Shown here one piece after another: positions 47,029-57,429 of a stretch of 64,000 nt of DNA. Below the pieces are notes generated by a model. It had not been told where the DNA came from. It saw nothing but the letters and a program-made list of their open reading frames with translations, and searched no databases. The DNA is from Pollenia angustigena (taxonomy: Eukaryota; Arthropoda; Insecta; Diptera; Polleniidae): contig OV884059.1 of NCBI GenBank assembly GCA_930367215.1, forward strand, positions 147,310,511 through 147,374,510, written 5' to 3'. The translations under genes were made by a program, and so were the position numbers. Each line of letters starts with the position of its first letter. Positions within the stretch are counted from its first letter, which is position 1.

Positions 47029-48255
47029 CCCTAGGTCTACACTAAAGATAAATATCTCAGCCAGTTGGCAATCACGTCGGCAGAATAACAAATCAATATT
47101 GCTTATTGCTCAGCTTATGTTAAAGGCATGGGAAAACGTATTTATGTTAACTTGAAAAATATCAAGGAAGAAGGTGCAGTTAAAAACTGGCGCTTTCTTG
47201 CAAAAATTATTTTTATTGATGGAAATTCTTTCTTATTCGACTATTTTTTAAAATGTATATTATTTTTGTTTAAGCTTGAGGTCTTTTTTATATAAAAATA
47301 TTAATTTTACTTTAACAAAAAAAATAATAAAATTAATATTTTTATATAAAAAAGAACTCTAACTTAAACAAATTAATATAAATTTAAATAATAAAGTCGA
47401 ATAAGAAAAAAATTATATAAATAAAAATAATTTTTGTAATTTTATTTAAGTGTTTATTAAATTCATTAATTTAATTCTTTTACAACAATTATAATTTTCT
47501 ACCATTTCACAAATTTAATTTCTTTCTGACACAATTTGCTTTTATATTTTTCTTTTTTGCTTCTTTTTTCTCAATTGATAACCAAATTTGACGTTTTATG
47601 TAAGCAATAATTGTCAACGAAAATGGACTAACAATAATTGCAACATAAATTGTCGGCAGTAAATATGTACAAGAAATTGCTGTCTACATTAAAGCAGTGT
47701 TCGAAAATAAACACTAAATATCGTTTCTTAATGTTCGGTTCAGTAAATTTGTGGAAAACACAAACACTAATAGTGTTTGTGTAGAAAATCATTAAAAAAA
47801 TAACGTTTCCCTGTTAGTTATCTTTCGAACACAAACTCAACAAAAGATGTGAACATTTAATTCCGTTCGGTTTTTTTTTTGAAAATCCACAAACTTCAAT
47901 GTGTTCGGTTTGGCTCGTTAATGTTCGTCCCTTTTGGCTGGTAAAAAAAAAACCAAACATTTTTTACAAAAACAAAATACACACACGAAAAAAACATTAT
48001 AGAACATTAAAATATAATGTTTGTCTACAGTATCACTCACTACAATGTTCGGTTATTTCTTGAAAATAGTTACGAACGGTATTAAGGGTTGTGTTTGTCT
48101 ACACAATCACTAAAAAAATAGATATCGTTTCTGGGTGTGTGAGCCGAACGTTAAATAATGTACTGTTTATTTTCCAACACTGCATTAAAGATAACATAAT
48201 TTTGACATTAACTGCAATATATGTCGCAATAATTATCTCTGGTATCGACGGGCAG
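47029..48255. mobile_element. Middle nested element with TTA duplication and hairpin core
   Basis: It sits between TTA at 47026-47028 and TTA at 48256-48258, and its removal restores continuity with MITE copy 1. Its ends (ccctaggtctacac and cgacgggcag) are only weakly inverted. It contains a long AT-rich hairpin with arms of about 105 bp (about 47206-47311 and 47332-47436; for example agtcgaataagaaa in complement at both) and a nested hAT MITE at 47695-48182. Confidence 0.7.
47695..48182. mobile_element. Innermost hAT MITE, 488 bp (cagtgttcgaaaa family), copy 2
   Basis: The ends are cagtgttcgaaaataaaca and tgtttattttccaacactg. Identical octamers cattaaag flank it at 47687-47694 and 48183-48190. 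It belongs to the same family as 26908-27499. Confidence 0.9.
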
Positions 48256-48384
48256 TTAAAGGAATGAAACCATTGTGCGACTTATTGCATATAATAGCAC
48301 AAAATGGAAAAATATGGCGAATATCATATACAATAATATTGAAGTGTACGTGCCGCTTTATATGAATCCTACCTTTAAAACACA

Positions 48385-48505
48385 ACCATTTTGCCGAGTC
48401 CATGATTAGCCATAGGTCCCAAATAGGGTACATATTCAAAAATGTTTCTTTACTGTGGAGTAGGGTATCAAATGGAACGACTACACTAACTTGTTTATTT
48501 ACTAT
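48385..48505 (+). repeat. Dispersed repeat (ccatgggtcccaaat family)
   Basis: tgccgagtccatgattagcc, ataggtcccaaatagggtac and gtggagtagggtatcaaatg, then acttgttta. Same order as 38574-38697. Confidence 0.6.
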
Positions 48506-49974
48506 ATCAGTTCTTAGAACCATTAAACTACAATTAACCGTAAAATTTGTATTATATAAAATGACCTCTTCAGTTATGGAATTTTTAATTTTAAATATAT
48601 AAATTCTCAGGAAAAATATTTTTTTTTCTCAATTTACAATAAAATGTGGCTACTTTAACCGCAGAATCATTTAAATACATTTTTTTCTCAATCGAGTATA
48701 AATAATAATATTTATTTTTTTGTTATTTACTACTCATCCACGTGAGTTTTATAAAATTAATAATTTTACTCGTATAACGGGATTTTCCCACAGAAAAATG
48801 AATTTATTTATGTAAATAAAAAAAAAATTTAAATGAAATGCGTTTATTTTAAATGAAGCACAGTTTTAATAAAATGTGACAAGTTGTAGATGTAACACTT
48901 GTTTTCTGTTAATTGACGTTTGACAAATGTTGTTTTGACACTGACAGCTATTTTTATTCTAAATGAAATCGTTTCTGTCAGTTATCAATTATACTACTAC
49001 TACTAATGTATGATGTAAAGGAAAAATTTATAATTTAAATCATTCATTTTCATACGAGAAGCTTTGAATAAAATCAAGGAATTTTCTTAAAGACAGAACA
49101 AAATTCACCGTCTGTTGTTTTCTCGACTTGGCGGCGTCTGTCAAATTTGATTTTTATTATTCTTCGCTTATGCGATATTACCCTGACCACACAGGTAATC
49201 GCTCAAAATCAGTCAAATATACACAAGCAGATCTATTAGGTACATACATATCGACCCCAAACCGCGAAAATAACGTAACCGACAAAAATCAAATTTTACA
49301 GGAGAGTGCTTTTTTATTTTATTTCATATAAATTTTGTATGATATTTATCGCTTACATAAAAATTGTTTTTCTATAAAATCGTAACGGTACCTTATGTGA
49401 CCATGACATTTTAGGAGATGATGCAAGTGTTGCCAATAAAGTCATTTATTAAAAAAAATGAAAATTGAAAATCATGTCGCTTACGTTATTTTAGCGGTTA
49501 GGACTCGATATATGCATTAGAGAGAGTTATCTATGCGGGCTGTACATTTTTTTCGGATGGATTTTTTTTTTAACTTATGAATTATAAATGTCAAACTCCA
49601 TACAAAAAAAATTGACAGCCAGCAAAACTTTCTCTGATGCATATTTCTTAAAAATGTGAGAGTCGAGCAAAGCCGTAGTAAAATTTTGAACAAAAGCCGC
49701 TAGTTCCAATTGGAAACCTTCTTAAGAACATTGCCATAGAAGCTGAATACAAATTTTTAAATTAGAAGTGGTTTCTTTTTTATTTGAAATCGGGTTTTTT
49801 GATTGTAATCCACAGAGATCATGAAAAAAGTCCACCCTTTTTTATCTAATTGCAGTAAAAATTAATTAGTTCTTTCTAAACGAAAAGCAACGTCTAAGAA
49901 TCGTATTTAGCTTTTTCTAATTAAAATATTATCGATCTCTCTTATTCAGTCATTTGGCACCGTATCTAGACTTA

Positions 49975-50187
49975 GACCCGTTTTCACAATTGAGCGATAG
50001 CTAAAAGTAGACTTCAACCAGCCTTATAAAAACTTCATTAAAACTTTACATTAACCTAAAGTGAGCGATAAAGTAAATTAAGGTTCATCCTACCTGGTAG
50101 GTTAAAGTAAAGTTGTAATAATAGAACAGTTTTTATACGGCGGATAAAGTCCTACCCTTAGCTATCGGTTAGTTGCGAAAACGGGCC
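49975..50187. mobile_element. PIF/Harbinger-like MITE, 213 bp, TTA duplication
   Basis: The ends gacccgttttcacaattg and gttgcgaaaacgggcc are inverted, and gcgatagctaa pairs with ttagctatcg further in. TTA flanks it at 49972-49974 and 50188-50190. Confidence 0.8.
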
Positions 50188-50278
50188 TTAGTCTCCTAAA
50201 GGTCTCTCTTTAAACGGTCCAAAGTTGTTGGTTTAACTGCATTAGTTTAATGACGTGACGTAACAACAGATATAATCA

Positions 50279-50412
50279 TCTTATTCGTGGTTGGCGAATT
50301 TAAAATACGCCTGCGGCTGTTTGGTAATAGATTTAGGAGAACGTGAACTTATTTCCTTTAATCAATTACCAAACAGTCGCAGGCGTATATTAAATTCGCC
50401 ATCCACGATAAG
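50279..50412. repeat. Near-perfect hairpin, about 48-bp arms, 36-bp loop
   Basis: The left arm 50279-50328 (ggcgaatttaaaatacgcct, gcggctgtttggtaat) and right arm 50365-50412 (attaccaaacagtcgc, aggcgtatattaaattcgcc) differ at only a few positions. The 75-codon ORF at 50291-50518 is a by-product. Confidence 0.85.
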
Positions 50413-51114
50413 GGTGAATAACCTGATTGTAAGGTTTATTTCAAGAAACTATGTCCTTGCAAAAAAGTTAAGTTCGTCTATTGGTTGTGGCATGTGGCGC
50501 CTTCCTGTTAGAATATGATGTTTTATAAAACATCCCATAAAATTGGGGACCCAAATAATTGGTAATTATTGATCTTTGGTATTTTCAGTTGACGGACACC
50601 TGTCACTGGCCTTAATATGAGGGTTTTACAGCCCATTAAGCTCACTAAATATTAGTTTATTTTTTTTTTTGTTTTGTTTTATTTTGCAAATGAGTTCATC
50701 GAGCTTGAATAGAGTCGATCATAAATGTTTTTTTTCTTATTTTTCAAAACGCTGTATATGAGCTAGAAATAAATCTTGCCACTGAACAAATTATTATTCT
50801 AAAAAATGTTCTTAATTTTCACAATTTGCTTGTGTTTAAAACACATTTCTCAATATAAGCCGCAAATTATGTGTATGAATTTGTTATGTGTAAAAAAAAC
50901 GGGATTTGTTTTGACAAAAATTAGAGGCAATCGCAATTTTTTGCTCATATCTTATTTTTTTAATTTATTTTATATTTGAACATGTGTGGCATTCCTGATT
51001 CGCTACTGGCAACTCAATTTCAGTTCAGTTGCCATCCGCAATCAAGCCATTAGTCATTTATGGACTGATCTGGTTGAATTTCAATAGCATTTACAATTTA
51101 GCGGACCATAGTGA

Positions 51115-51320
51115 CACAAGTTTTTTACATCCTAGACCCCATCAGTTCTCGGGTCTTTGAAAACCCCAATTCAACAGACAGAAGGAAAGACGGTCTGACG
51201 GACATCGTTAAATCCATTTCAAAACTCACAAGGACCTAGAATACATGTATTGTATATACTTTATAGAGTCTAAGATTAATATTTTAGAAATCTCAAACGG
51301 AATGACAAACTTCTTAAAGG
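51115..51320 (+). repeat. Dispersed repeat (ggacctagaatacatgta family)
   Basis: catcctagaccccatcagtt, cagacggacatcg-like text, aggacctagaatacatgtat and actttatagagtctaag, then aacggaatgacaaact. A related copy is at 61735-61930. Confidence 0.6.
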
Positions 51321-51934
51321 GTGGTCCAACCAAAACACACGATGTTAATTGTAAATAAAACAAAAAGTTTTCAGAGAATTATCTTAATATTTTTTATTAT
51401 TATAAAAAGATCTATGACAATTATCTGTGAAACAAAATATCGACCAAATGCTCGGTAGCAAACCTCTATCCGATGGTCCATATTTGTAATTACCCTGTAA
51501 CATAATTAAGATTCAATGTCATTAATGTGCCGAATGATTTTTAATTAATTGACCAAAATTAATTTATTTGACTTTTTTTTTTATTTAAAATTAAATCTCA
51601 ATTAATTTCTGCTTAACTAAAATTGAAAGACTGAAAGATGCAATGTAATCAATCTAACAGCGACGTTCTTATTACTCATTATAATTAAGTATTCACGCAA
51701 TGGCATGTTTACACTTGAATCAATTAAATTAATTGTTTTAATGCAGTTACAAATACAACAACTAAATTAAGCATTACACAAGCAAAAACAAACAAAAGGC
51801 ACTTTATACAGCAAAATGAGTCAATATTTTATGAATTAAAAAAAAAACTGCTAAAAGCAGACAGCACTTGATAGCAAATGATATTAATTTTTTTATTACC
51901 ACTTTGTGCACTTTGTTGTTAGGTTTAATAAAAA

Positions 51935-52075
51935 CCTCATAAGCAAGTAAAAAAGTATAGTGAGGCAAGCCCGACGATAAGATGACCTACACCACATTAT
52001 AATAAAAAAAAACTTTCGAGAGTTTATCCTATTTGGGACCCATGGGCAATCATGGACCCGCCAAAACGTCAATTT
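51935..52075 (-). repeat. Dispersed repeat (ccatgggtcccaaat family), inverted
   Basis: In plus orientation it reads gcaagtaaaaaagt, cctacaccacattataat, tatcctatttgggacccatg and atcatggacccgccaaaac, the complement of the 38574-38697 family. Confidence 0.65.
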
Positions 52076-52320
52076 GACCCAAAACAAAAACACTTAAAAT
52101 GCATCATTGGATACAAGGCACAATTTACATTAAACGAATTTCTAATCTAATTTCCTCTTTGTTTTAAATTTCAATTTTTCTCTCTTTTAAAAATACAGCC
52201 TTGCCCAATTTTCTTAATGTTATCAGAGTTTTCAATTAATTCAAATGCTTTCAAAACTTTAATATCAATTTTAATAATAATTTACTAAATTCCCTTAAAT
52301 AAATTGTACTTTCTTTCCAG

Positions 52321-52557
52321 GCTGTTAAACAATTCATGGATCTCTGCAACAATATTGGTTCAACCTGTACTCCTAGACGTAACATTTCACAGACAACAGC
52401 AGTCAAGTTCCTTTATGCACGTAAATTTGATGTACCACGTGCTGTTTCCCTATACGAACAACACGAACAAATACGCCTTAAAGAAGGTCTTTATAATATA
52501 GATCCAGATATAGAACCACTACATTCAGAATTACAAACAGGCAAATTTACAATATTG
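52321..52557 (+). CDS. Ptpmeg2: Exon 2, SEC14/CRAL-TRIO domain start of Ptpmeg2-like phosphatase
   Basis: Seventy-nine codons between an acceptor (ctttctttccag) and a donor (attg|gtatgttt), phase 0 at both ends. The text AVKQFMDLCNNIGSTC, TTAVKFLYARKFDVPRAVSL and RLKEGLYNIDPDIEPLHSEL, ending KFTIL, follows the N-terminal half of the SEC14/CRAL-TRIO lipid-binding domain of PTPN9/Meg2 phosphatases. In these enzymes the domain binds phosphoinositides and directs the phosphatase to secretory vesicles. The phosphatase domain lies further downstream, outside the window. There is no stop or frameshift, and codon use differs plainly from the surrounding relics. Other SEC14 proteins share the fold, but the spacing and the KFTIL-ARD junction fit PTPN9 best. 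Confidence 0.87.
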
Positions 52558-52636
52558 GTATGTTTGGCTTTGGCTTTTTAAACATTTTTGTTTTCAGTAA
52601 AAAATTATCAAGTTTTTATTGTGTACTTTTTTCCAG
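52558..52636 (+). other. Ptpmeg2: Intron 2, 79 nt
   Basis: gtatgttt donor and cttttttccag acceptor with a pyrimidine tract; a typical short fly intron. It separates codons cleanly between FTIL and SARD. Confidence 0.88.
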
Positions 52637-52867
52637 TCTGCTCGTGATTCCAGTGGTGCTGCAATTGCTCTATTCACCGCCAATAAACACAGTCCTCTGA
52701 GTGTAACACATACAACAACATTGCAAGGCATCGTCTATCAATTGGATTGTGCTCTACAGGATACAGAAACACAAAAGGCTGGTCTAGTGTTTATATACGA
52801 TATGAGTGGCTCAAAATATTCAAATTTCGATTATGATTTATCGCAGAAAATTTTAACACTACTGAAG
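52637..52867 (+). CDS. Ptpmeg2: Exon 3, SEC14/CRAL-TRIO domain centre of Ptpmeg2-like phosphatase
   Basis: Seventy-seven codons, phase 0 at both ends, donor aag|gtaagt. The text SARDSSGAAIALFTANKHS, TTTLQGIVYQLDCALQD, TQKAGLVFIYDMSGSKYSNF and KILTLLK corresponds to the core strands of the CRAL-TRIO lipid pocket. The human family has RDPTGASIALFTA, NGLVFIYDM and KVLNLLK at the same places. The next expected segment (GAFPARLKKV-like) is not found in the remaining 11 kb, so the following exon lies beyond the window. The exon is intact and under evident coding constraint. Confidence 0.9.
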
Positions 52868-53556
52868 GTAAGTAGTAAGTGTTTGGGTTTTATTACGTTT
52901 TTTTCTTTTTTTTTTTTTTTTGTAATAAGAATTGCAAAACAGTGAAAAATAAACTTGAACAAACAATAAAACGGCGTATGTCGCGAAATATTTATTTTTT
53001 TTTAAGAGAATAAACATTTTATATCATGAAACAAATTCGATTAAAGTTTAAAAAATTATATGTTACAAAAAAAGGCTACTTTTTAATATCCGAAACCATT
53101 TGTAAAAATAATTTTTTTTTTATACCCTACACCAATATACATAGGTGGGAAGGGTATAATGAGTTTGAAATAAATAGGGATACTGATTTTAGACCAACCA
53201 TCATTTCACATAGGCTTTTAGTTTTTGTGCTTAACAGCCAGTGTTGCCAATTTAGCCATTTAGTGGCTAGATTAATCCATTTTTCACCCTGTTTAGCCAT
53301 TAAAAAATGAGTTTAGCCATTAGCCATTTTTCAACTTGTTTAGCCATAAAATTGTTTTTGCCTTTTTTCTTTTAAAGAATAAATTTTATTTTATTATAAA
53401 AATTTATAAAAGTTTAATAAACATTTTGAACAATTAAAACGCCTTTAATTTAAATCACAACTTTCACAAATGTTGAAAATCGCAATAAACTATGACGCTG
53501 AAACATCTTTCAACATAAAGGAACAGTATTCCACTATTAAATTTATAAAATGGATC

Positions 53557-54136
53557 AACACAAATATCGCTGTTTCTTTCTGGTTGCAAGTATTTCAATA
53601 AAGGGATACAGGCGGTAACAAAATTGTTTTAGAAATTTCAGAATTGACTATAAAGTTGCTCTCACTTCCATGGTCTAATGCTGAAGTAGAGAGGGTGTTT
53701 AGCCAAGTAAACATCGTTAAAAGTAATATGAGAAATAGGTTACATTAAGCAACCGTTAATTCGATTTTATCAATAAGGTTAATATTTTTACCAAACCAAT
53801 ATAATATTTATACCACCACCACAATATTGGAGAGGGTACTATGCGTTTGTGCTGATGTCTGTAACACCTTAAAATATTGGTCCTTAGCCCACCTTAACGT
53901 ATACTGATTGACTCAGAATCACTTTCTGAGTCGAATTAACGATGTTTGTCCGGCTGGCTGGCTGTCCATTCAAACCTTGTGCGCAAAGTACAGGTCGCAA
54001 TTTAGAGATTATTTGATATAATTTGGTACAAAGGTTCTTTCTTACTTGTTTTTTATTGTAGATCTGGACTCAAAAGGTTGGGCAAATGTTTCGTGATTAT
54101 GATTTACCTTCAAATTATTTAAAACTTATGATTATT
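53557..54136 (+). pseudogene. hAT transposase C-terminal (dimerisation) region, broken
   Basis: The frame from 53557 reads NTNIAVSFWLQVFQ, a stop, then DTGGNKIVLEISELTIKLL, LSLPWSNAEVERVFSQVNIV, KSNMRNRLH, a stop, and ATVNSILSIR. The SNAEVERVFS core is the signature of the hATC dimerisation domain. After the nested repeat a further piece near 54068-54120 reads GLKRLGKCF, again like hAT C-termini. The zinc-finger and most of the catalytic domain are absent. At least two stops and one insertion disable it. Confidence 0.87.
53804..54057 (+). repeat. Dispersed repeat nested in the hAT element
   Basis: It starts taccaccaccacaatattgg, contains agggtactatgcgtttgtgc, gtccggctggctggctgtcc and ggtcgcaatttagagattat, and ends ttcttacttgtttt. 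It lies between two parts of the hAT coding relic, so it is the later insertion. Confidence 0.75.
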
Positions 54137-54473
54137 TGAAACTAATGAGTGAGTGATTCCTATGAGATGAACAATAACGGCATCGAATTTTTCGATGATT
54201 TAATTTTTTAATATTAATTTATTTTAATATTAATTTAAGTTTATTCTTATTTAACTAATTGATCTTAACTCACTATTTCATCGTAAACAACTTTAAATGA
54301 ATTATTTCTGTTTTGTGATTCAATTTTAATGTGTTTTTATTTAAAAAAGCTTTTAGCCATTTTTAGCCCATTATTAGCCATTTTTTCCGTAAATTTAGCC
54401 ATTTTTGGTCACAAAGTTTTGGCAACACTGTTAACAGCCAACCAATTGTGTTGGGATTAAGATTAATGTGCCT

Positions 54474-54830
54474 ATTATGCGCCCCATACATGGTTCAATT
54501 CAGTTGTCAACTGAGTCTTTCAACTCAGTTGACAACTTCAACTGAATTGAAAGATTTTAAATTTATTTTAAAATTTAATGAAATAAAAGACATTTTTTAA
54601 AATACTTAACTACAAAAATTAATTTTGACAGCTGATCAAGAGATTTGAGCACACACAGTACAATCGAATTGAAAGACTTAGTTGTCAACTTGAAAAAATC
54701 AAAATCTTTTGATTTTTCTTCAACCAACTCGACAACCGTCAAACTAATCAACTGACAAGGCCATACACGCTTTGATTTGGACAACAACCGACTCAGTTGA
54801 CAATTGAATTTAATCGTGTATGGTATGCTT
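54474..54830. mobile_element. MITE with about 40-bp inverted ends
   Basis: The left side gcgccccatacatggttcaa and right side cgtgtatggtatgc, extended inward by cagttgtcaactgagt and actcagttgacaattg, are inverted. Internal words tcagttgacaa recur. The duplication is not resolved. Confidence 0.7.
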
Positions 54831-54867
54831 TACTGTTTACTAATCAACTTAGTTGAGTTGAAACTTA

Positions 54868-55109
54868 GTCTGTGTTCAGACGGCTCATGTGTTATTGAGA
54901 TGATTGCTACTTTTTAGGCGACAGAGACGAGGGAAAAGAAACGAGTACACAGTTTCATATACTGTCAGTACGTTTTGCTTTCTATTTCTTATTTAAAGAC
55001 TATAAAAAAAAAATGCCAACAAGACATGAATAGTTTGAACGCCAACGAAAGTTCAAAGAAGAAAAAGTAAGAATCAAGTAAGTAAGACCTGAGCCATCTG
55101 AACGCAGAT
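54868..55109. mobile_element. PIF/Harbinger-like MITE, 242 bp, TTA duplication
   Basis: The ends gtctgtgttcagacggctca and gagccatctgaacgcagat are inverted; TTA flanks it at 54865-54867 and 55110-55112. Non-coding. Confidence 0.8.
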
Positions 55110-55149
55110 TTAACAACTTAACTTCCCAATAAAAAATTGAGCTTCAAAC

Positions 55150-55346
55150 GAAGCAGGTTTGTAAGGGAGAAATGTAAGAGTTTCGCTTACCATCTCGCTG
55201 AAGGAAGGCATGCATTTTTTATGATGAGTTCCCACTTTGAAGCAATACATTTTTGACACAAAAAGTGAATGTAGCGTTCAGCTTTTCACACTGAATGTTT
55301 TTTTTTACAGTTATTTTTTAGTATTCTCCCTTATAAACCTGCTTCG
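55150..55346. repeat. Short inverted-repeat sequence
   Basis: gaagcaggtttgtaagggaga and tctcccttataaacctgcttc are inverted, about 155 bp apart, and ttcgcttac-type words occur between them. Possibly a MITE; no duplication was identified. Confidence 0.55.
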
Positions 55347-55644
55347 GTGCAAGGGAATGGCGTAGCACTTGAAATGTTATTTTTTATTGTATAAAACTTG
55401 TTAAGAGTTCCTTCACTTTACTGCATCTCTGTATGTCTTATAGCGTAGCGCATAATTGTGCGCTTATTTTTATAAATGTACCATTAGTGCTTCGCAAAAT
55501 GATAAAATTTTTTATTGGATTAACACCTGCTAGTCATAAGTTGTAAACGTTTGATATTTTTGTTAACCGCATTAACACAGGGTTGTAAACAGTAATGCAT
55601 ACAAATCTTTAAAATTTCAACTGAACTAGAGTTGAGTTGTAAAT

Positions 55645-55812
55645 GATAACAGGGGCATACATTTTGACTAAAAATATTTTATTGCAAGCTGAGTTTCACA
55701 ATACTGAAGAAATAATTTCGATTCGTTCAGTATCGACTGAAAGAATTAGAAATAAAATTGCTTTCGAATCGATAAAGTACTCGATCACGACTGCCAGCAT
55801 TAGGCCCCTGGT
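55645..55812. mobile_element. Fragment of the ggcagtcgtgatcga element family
   Basis: It contains ttcgttcagtatcgactgaa, tcgatcacgactgccagc and an end ttaggcccctg. It is related to 22755-23020. The left end is unclear. Confidence 0.55.
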
Positions 55813-55939
55813 TCTTTTTTTCTGACTTTAAAATTTTTAAAGCAGACCCCTTAAACTTTGTTAGGCCGAAAAATTTAGGAGTCAGAGTCGCGAGTTTTTG
55901 TGTGTAAAAACCACAACTCCGACACCACAGCTCTGCTAT

Positions 55940-57290
55940 TAACAGTCACTTGGTATTTTCTACGGCGCCTTTATGTCGAAGGCGAGTAAATTTAACATTG
56001 TTTTAGTCGACAGGAAATTTTGAGACGGCTCAAATGAAAGTTAAAGAACTTTTAGTTAGAAAGCAAATATATTTATTAAATACGTTTGAAATAAATAAAT
56101 GTAAATTGAAGATAAATTACGGCTCAGAAGTTGAAACGCATAACTCCACATATTTTAAAGAATAGCAAATTAGTGATGTTTGAAAAATTAATTACCAAAG
56201 CTTAAGATGCTTCAAAAAGGAAGTTGCCGAACAAGCGAAGTAGTAAACAAGTAGTTTTTTTTATTACAGGAATATATAATGGCCTTATTTTGTTATGTAT
56301 ATTTTCAAATTATCTGGCTGGTAGTTTTTTAACAAAATTAAATAAGATTCAACACCATATACCGATTTTTAAATGGAAAACATTTGAATAATAAAAGAAC
56401 AAAATAATTTTCAAAGATTCCACAACTTTTAATATAGTCATATAACAGAACAATTTTGATTTTTAGTTGAACTGTTAATTTTTTTTTTTTTTTTTATATA
56501 TTTTTTTTAATTTTTGATATTCTTTTAATTAGGCTTTTGAGTTCATCAAATTTAATTTTCATTAAATTATTTTCACTGAGCGAAGGAATTTTTACAACTT
56601 GTAATTTTTATTAAAATTTATTGATAATTTTTCTTGGCTGAGCTGGGATTCGAACCGGGTAGATCTTTACATGTTTCAAGAACAAAATAACAAAATTGAA
56701 ACATTTTCGATAAGTGGAGTTACGGCATTAAGCTTCTGACACGCATCCATTTGTTAAAATCTATTAAAACAACAAACATTAAACGGCAGGAGAAAAAAAA
56801 TAATTTAAGATGGGATCTTTTTTTGTCAGATCTTCGATAAATAGTCGACATCGACAACATTCTTAAAAAACACCAAATAAACGTCGATGTGGTTTAATGG
56901 TTTCTACTTAAAATTGACATTGTCAACGACCTATTAATGATAGGAAGATAAAAAGGGTGAATGTCATAGCAATTGTGATGAACCATAATGCCCATATAAA
57001 TTCCCTCCCTTAAATCACACAATATTTGACAGAAATAACTCAATAAAATTAGTCTGACCATGGGTCCCCAATAGGATAATACATTCTCAAAAAACTGTCA
57101 TTTTATGGTGTAGAGAATCATGAAGAGACTATGTAGAGTTATTTTTATTTTATTATCCATTTTTATTTCTCGAATGTGTTCAATGAATCAAACTTGTAAG
57201 AAAATTTTATAAATTGAAATTTGATTCATTCAAACTTGAATTAAGTTATGTATTTTTTAAAAATATAAAAATGTTTTTGGCTTAAATTTT
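55940..57290. other. Non-coding intronic sequence
   Basis: Contains a dispersed-repeat copy at about 57052-57150 (ccatgggtccccaataggat, atggtgtagagaatc). No exon, RNA gene or other clear boundary is seen. Confidence 0.4.
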
Positions 57291-57294
57291 CTAA

Positions 57295-57420
57295 GGGCCA
57301 TTATTACAACTTGAAGTTAGCTAAAGTTAAGATTAAATTCACTGATAATAATGTGTTATCTGTCAAAAAGCGTCCGTTAACTGTCGGATAACAGCTAACG
57401 CCAAGTTATAATAATCGCCC
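57295..57420. mobile_element. Tiny PIF/Harbinger-like MITE, 126 bp, TAA duplication
   Basis: The ends gggccattattacaacttg and caagttataataatcgccc are inverted, with TAA on both sides (57292-57294, 57421-57423). The centre has gcgtccgttaactgtcgg and no ORF. Confidence 0.8.
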
Positions 57421-57429
57421 TAAAAGATC

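Larger units (their letters stand above)
46817..48357. mobile_element. MITE copy 2, interrupted by nested insertions
   Basis: The ends agcgacttatacacttgca and gaagtgtacgtgccgct are flanked by TTA at 46814-46816 and 48358-48360. Alignment with copy 1 shows that the segment 47029-48255 is foreign. Copy 2 itself is about 310 bp once that is removed. Confidence 0.82.
35443..52320 (+). other. Ptpmeg2: Putative intron 1, 16.9 kb
   Basis: Bounded by CAG|gttggt and ctttctttccag|G. It contains at least a 1.6 kb hAT element, a TATCGATA-rich hAT MITE, two foldbacks, a mariner tail, several 3-bp-duplication MITEs and a triple-nested insertion. No other exon was recognised within it. Confidence 0.6.
53239..54430 (+). 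mobile_element. hAT element with decayed transposase, 1.19 kb
   Basis: The ends cagtgttgccaatttagcc and ttttggcaacactg are inverted. Identical octamers ttaacagc flank it at 53231-53238 and 54431-54438. The first 130 bp and last 90 bp reiterate ttagccatt words. A transposase relic lies at 53557-54136, interrupted by a nested dispersed repeat at 53804-54057. Confidence 0.92.

Noticed and set aside
51310..51490. aaagggtggtccaacc, resembling a mariner-type end
   Set aside because: The adjacent translation is not convincingly transposase-like and no second end was found.
56636..56665. Minus-strand ggttcgaatccc, a B-box-like word
   Set aside because: The flanking bases do not form a T-stem and no A box or acceptor pairing is found, so neither a tRNA gene nor a SINE is supported.
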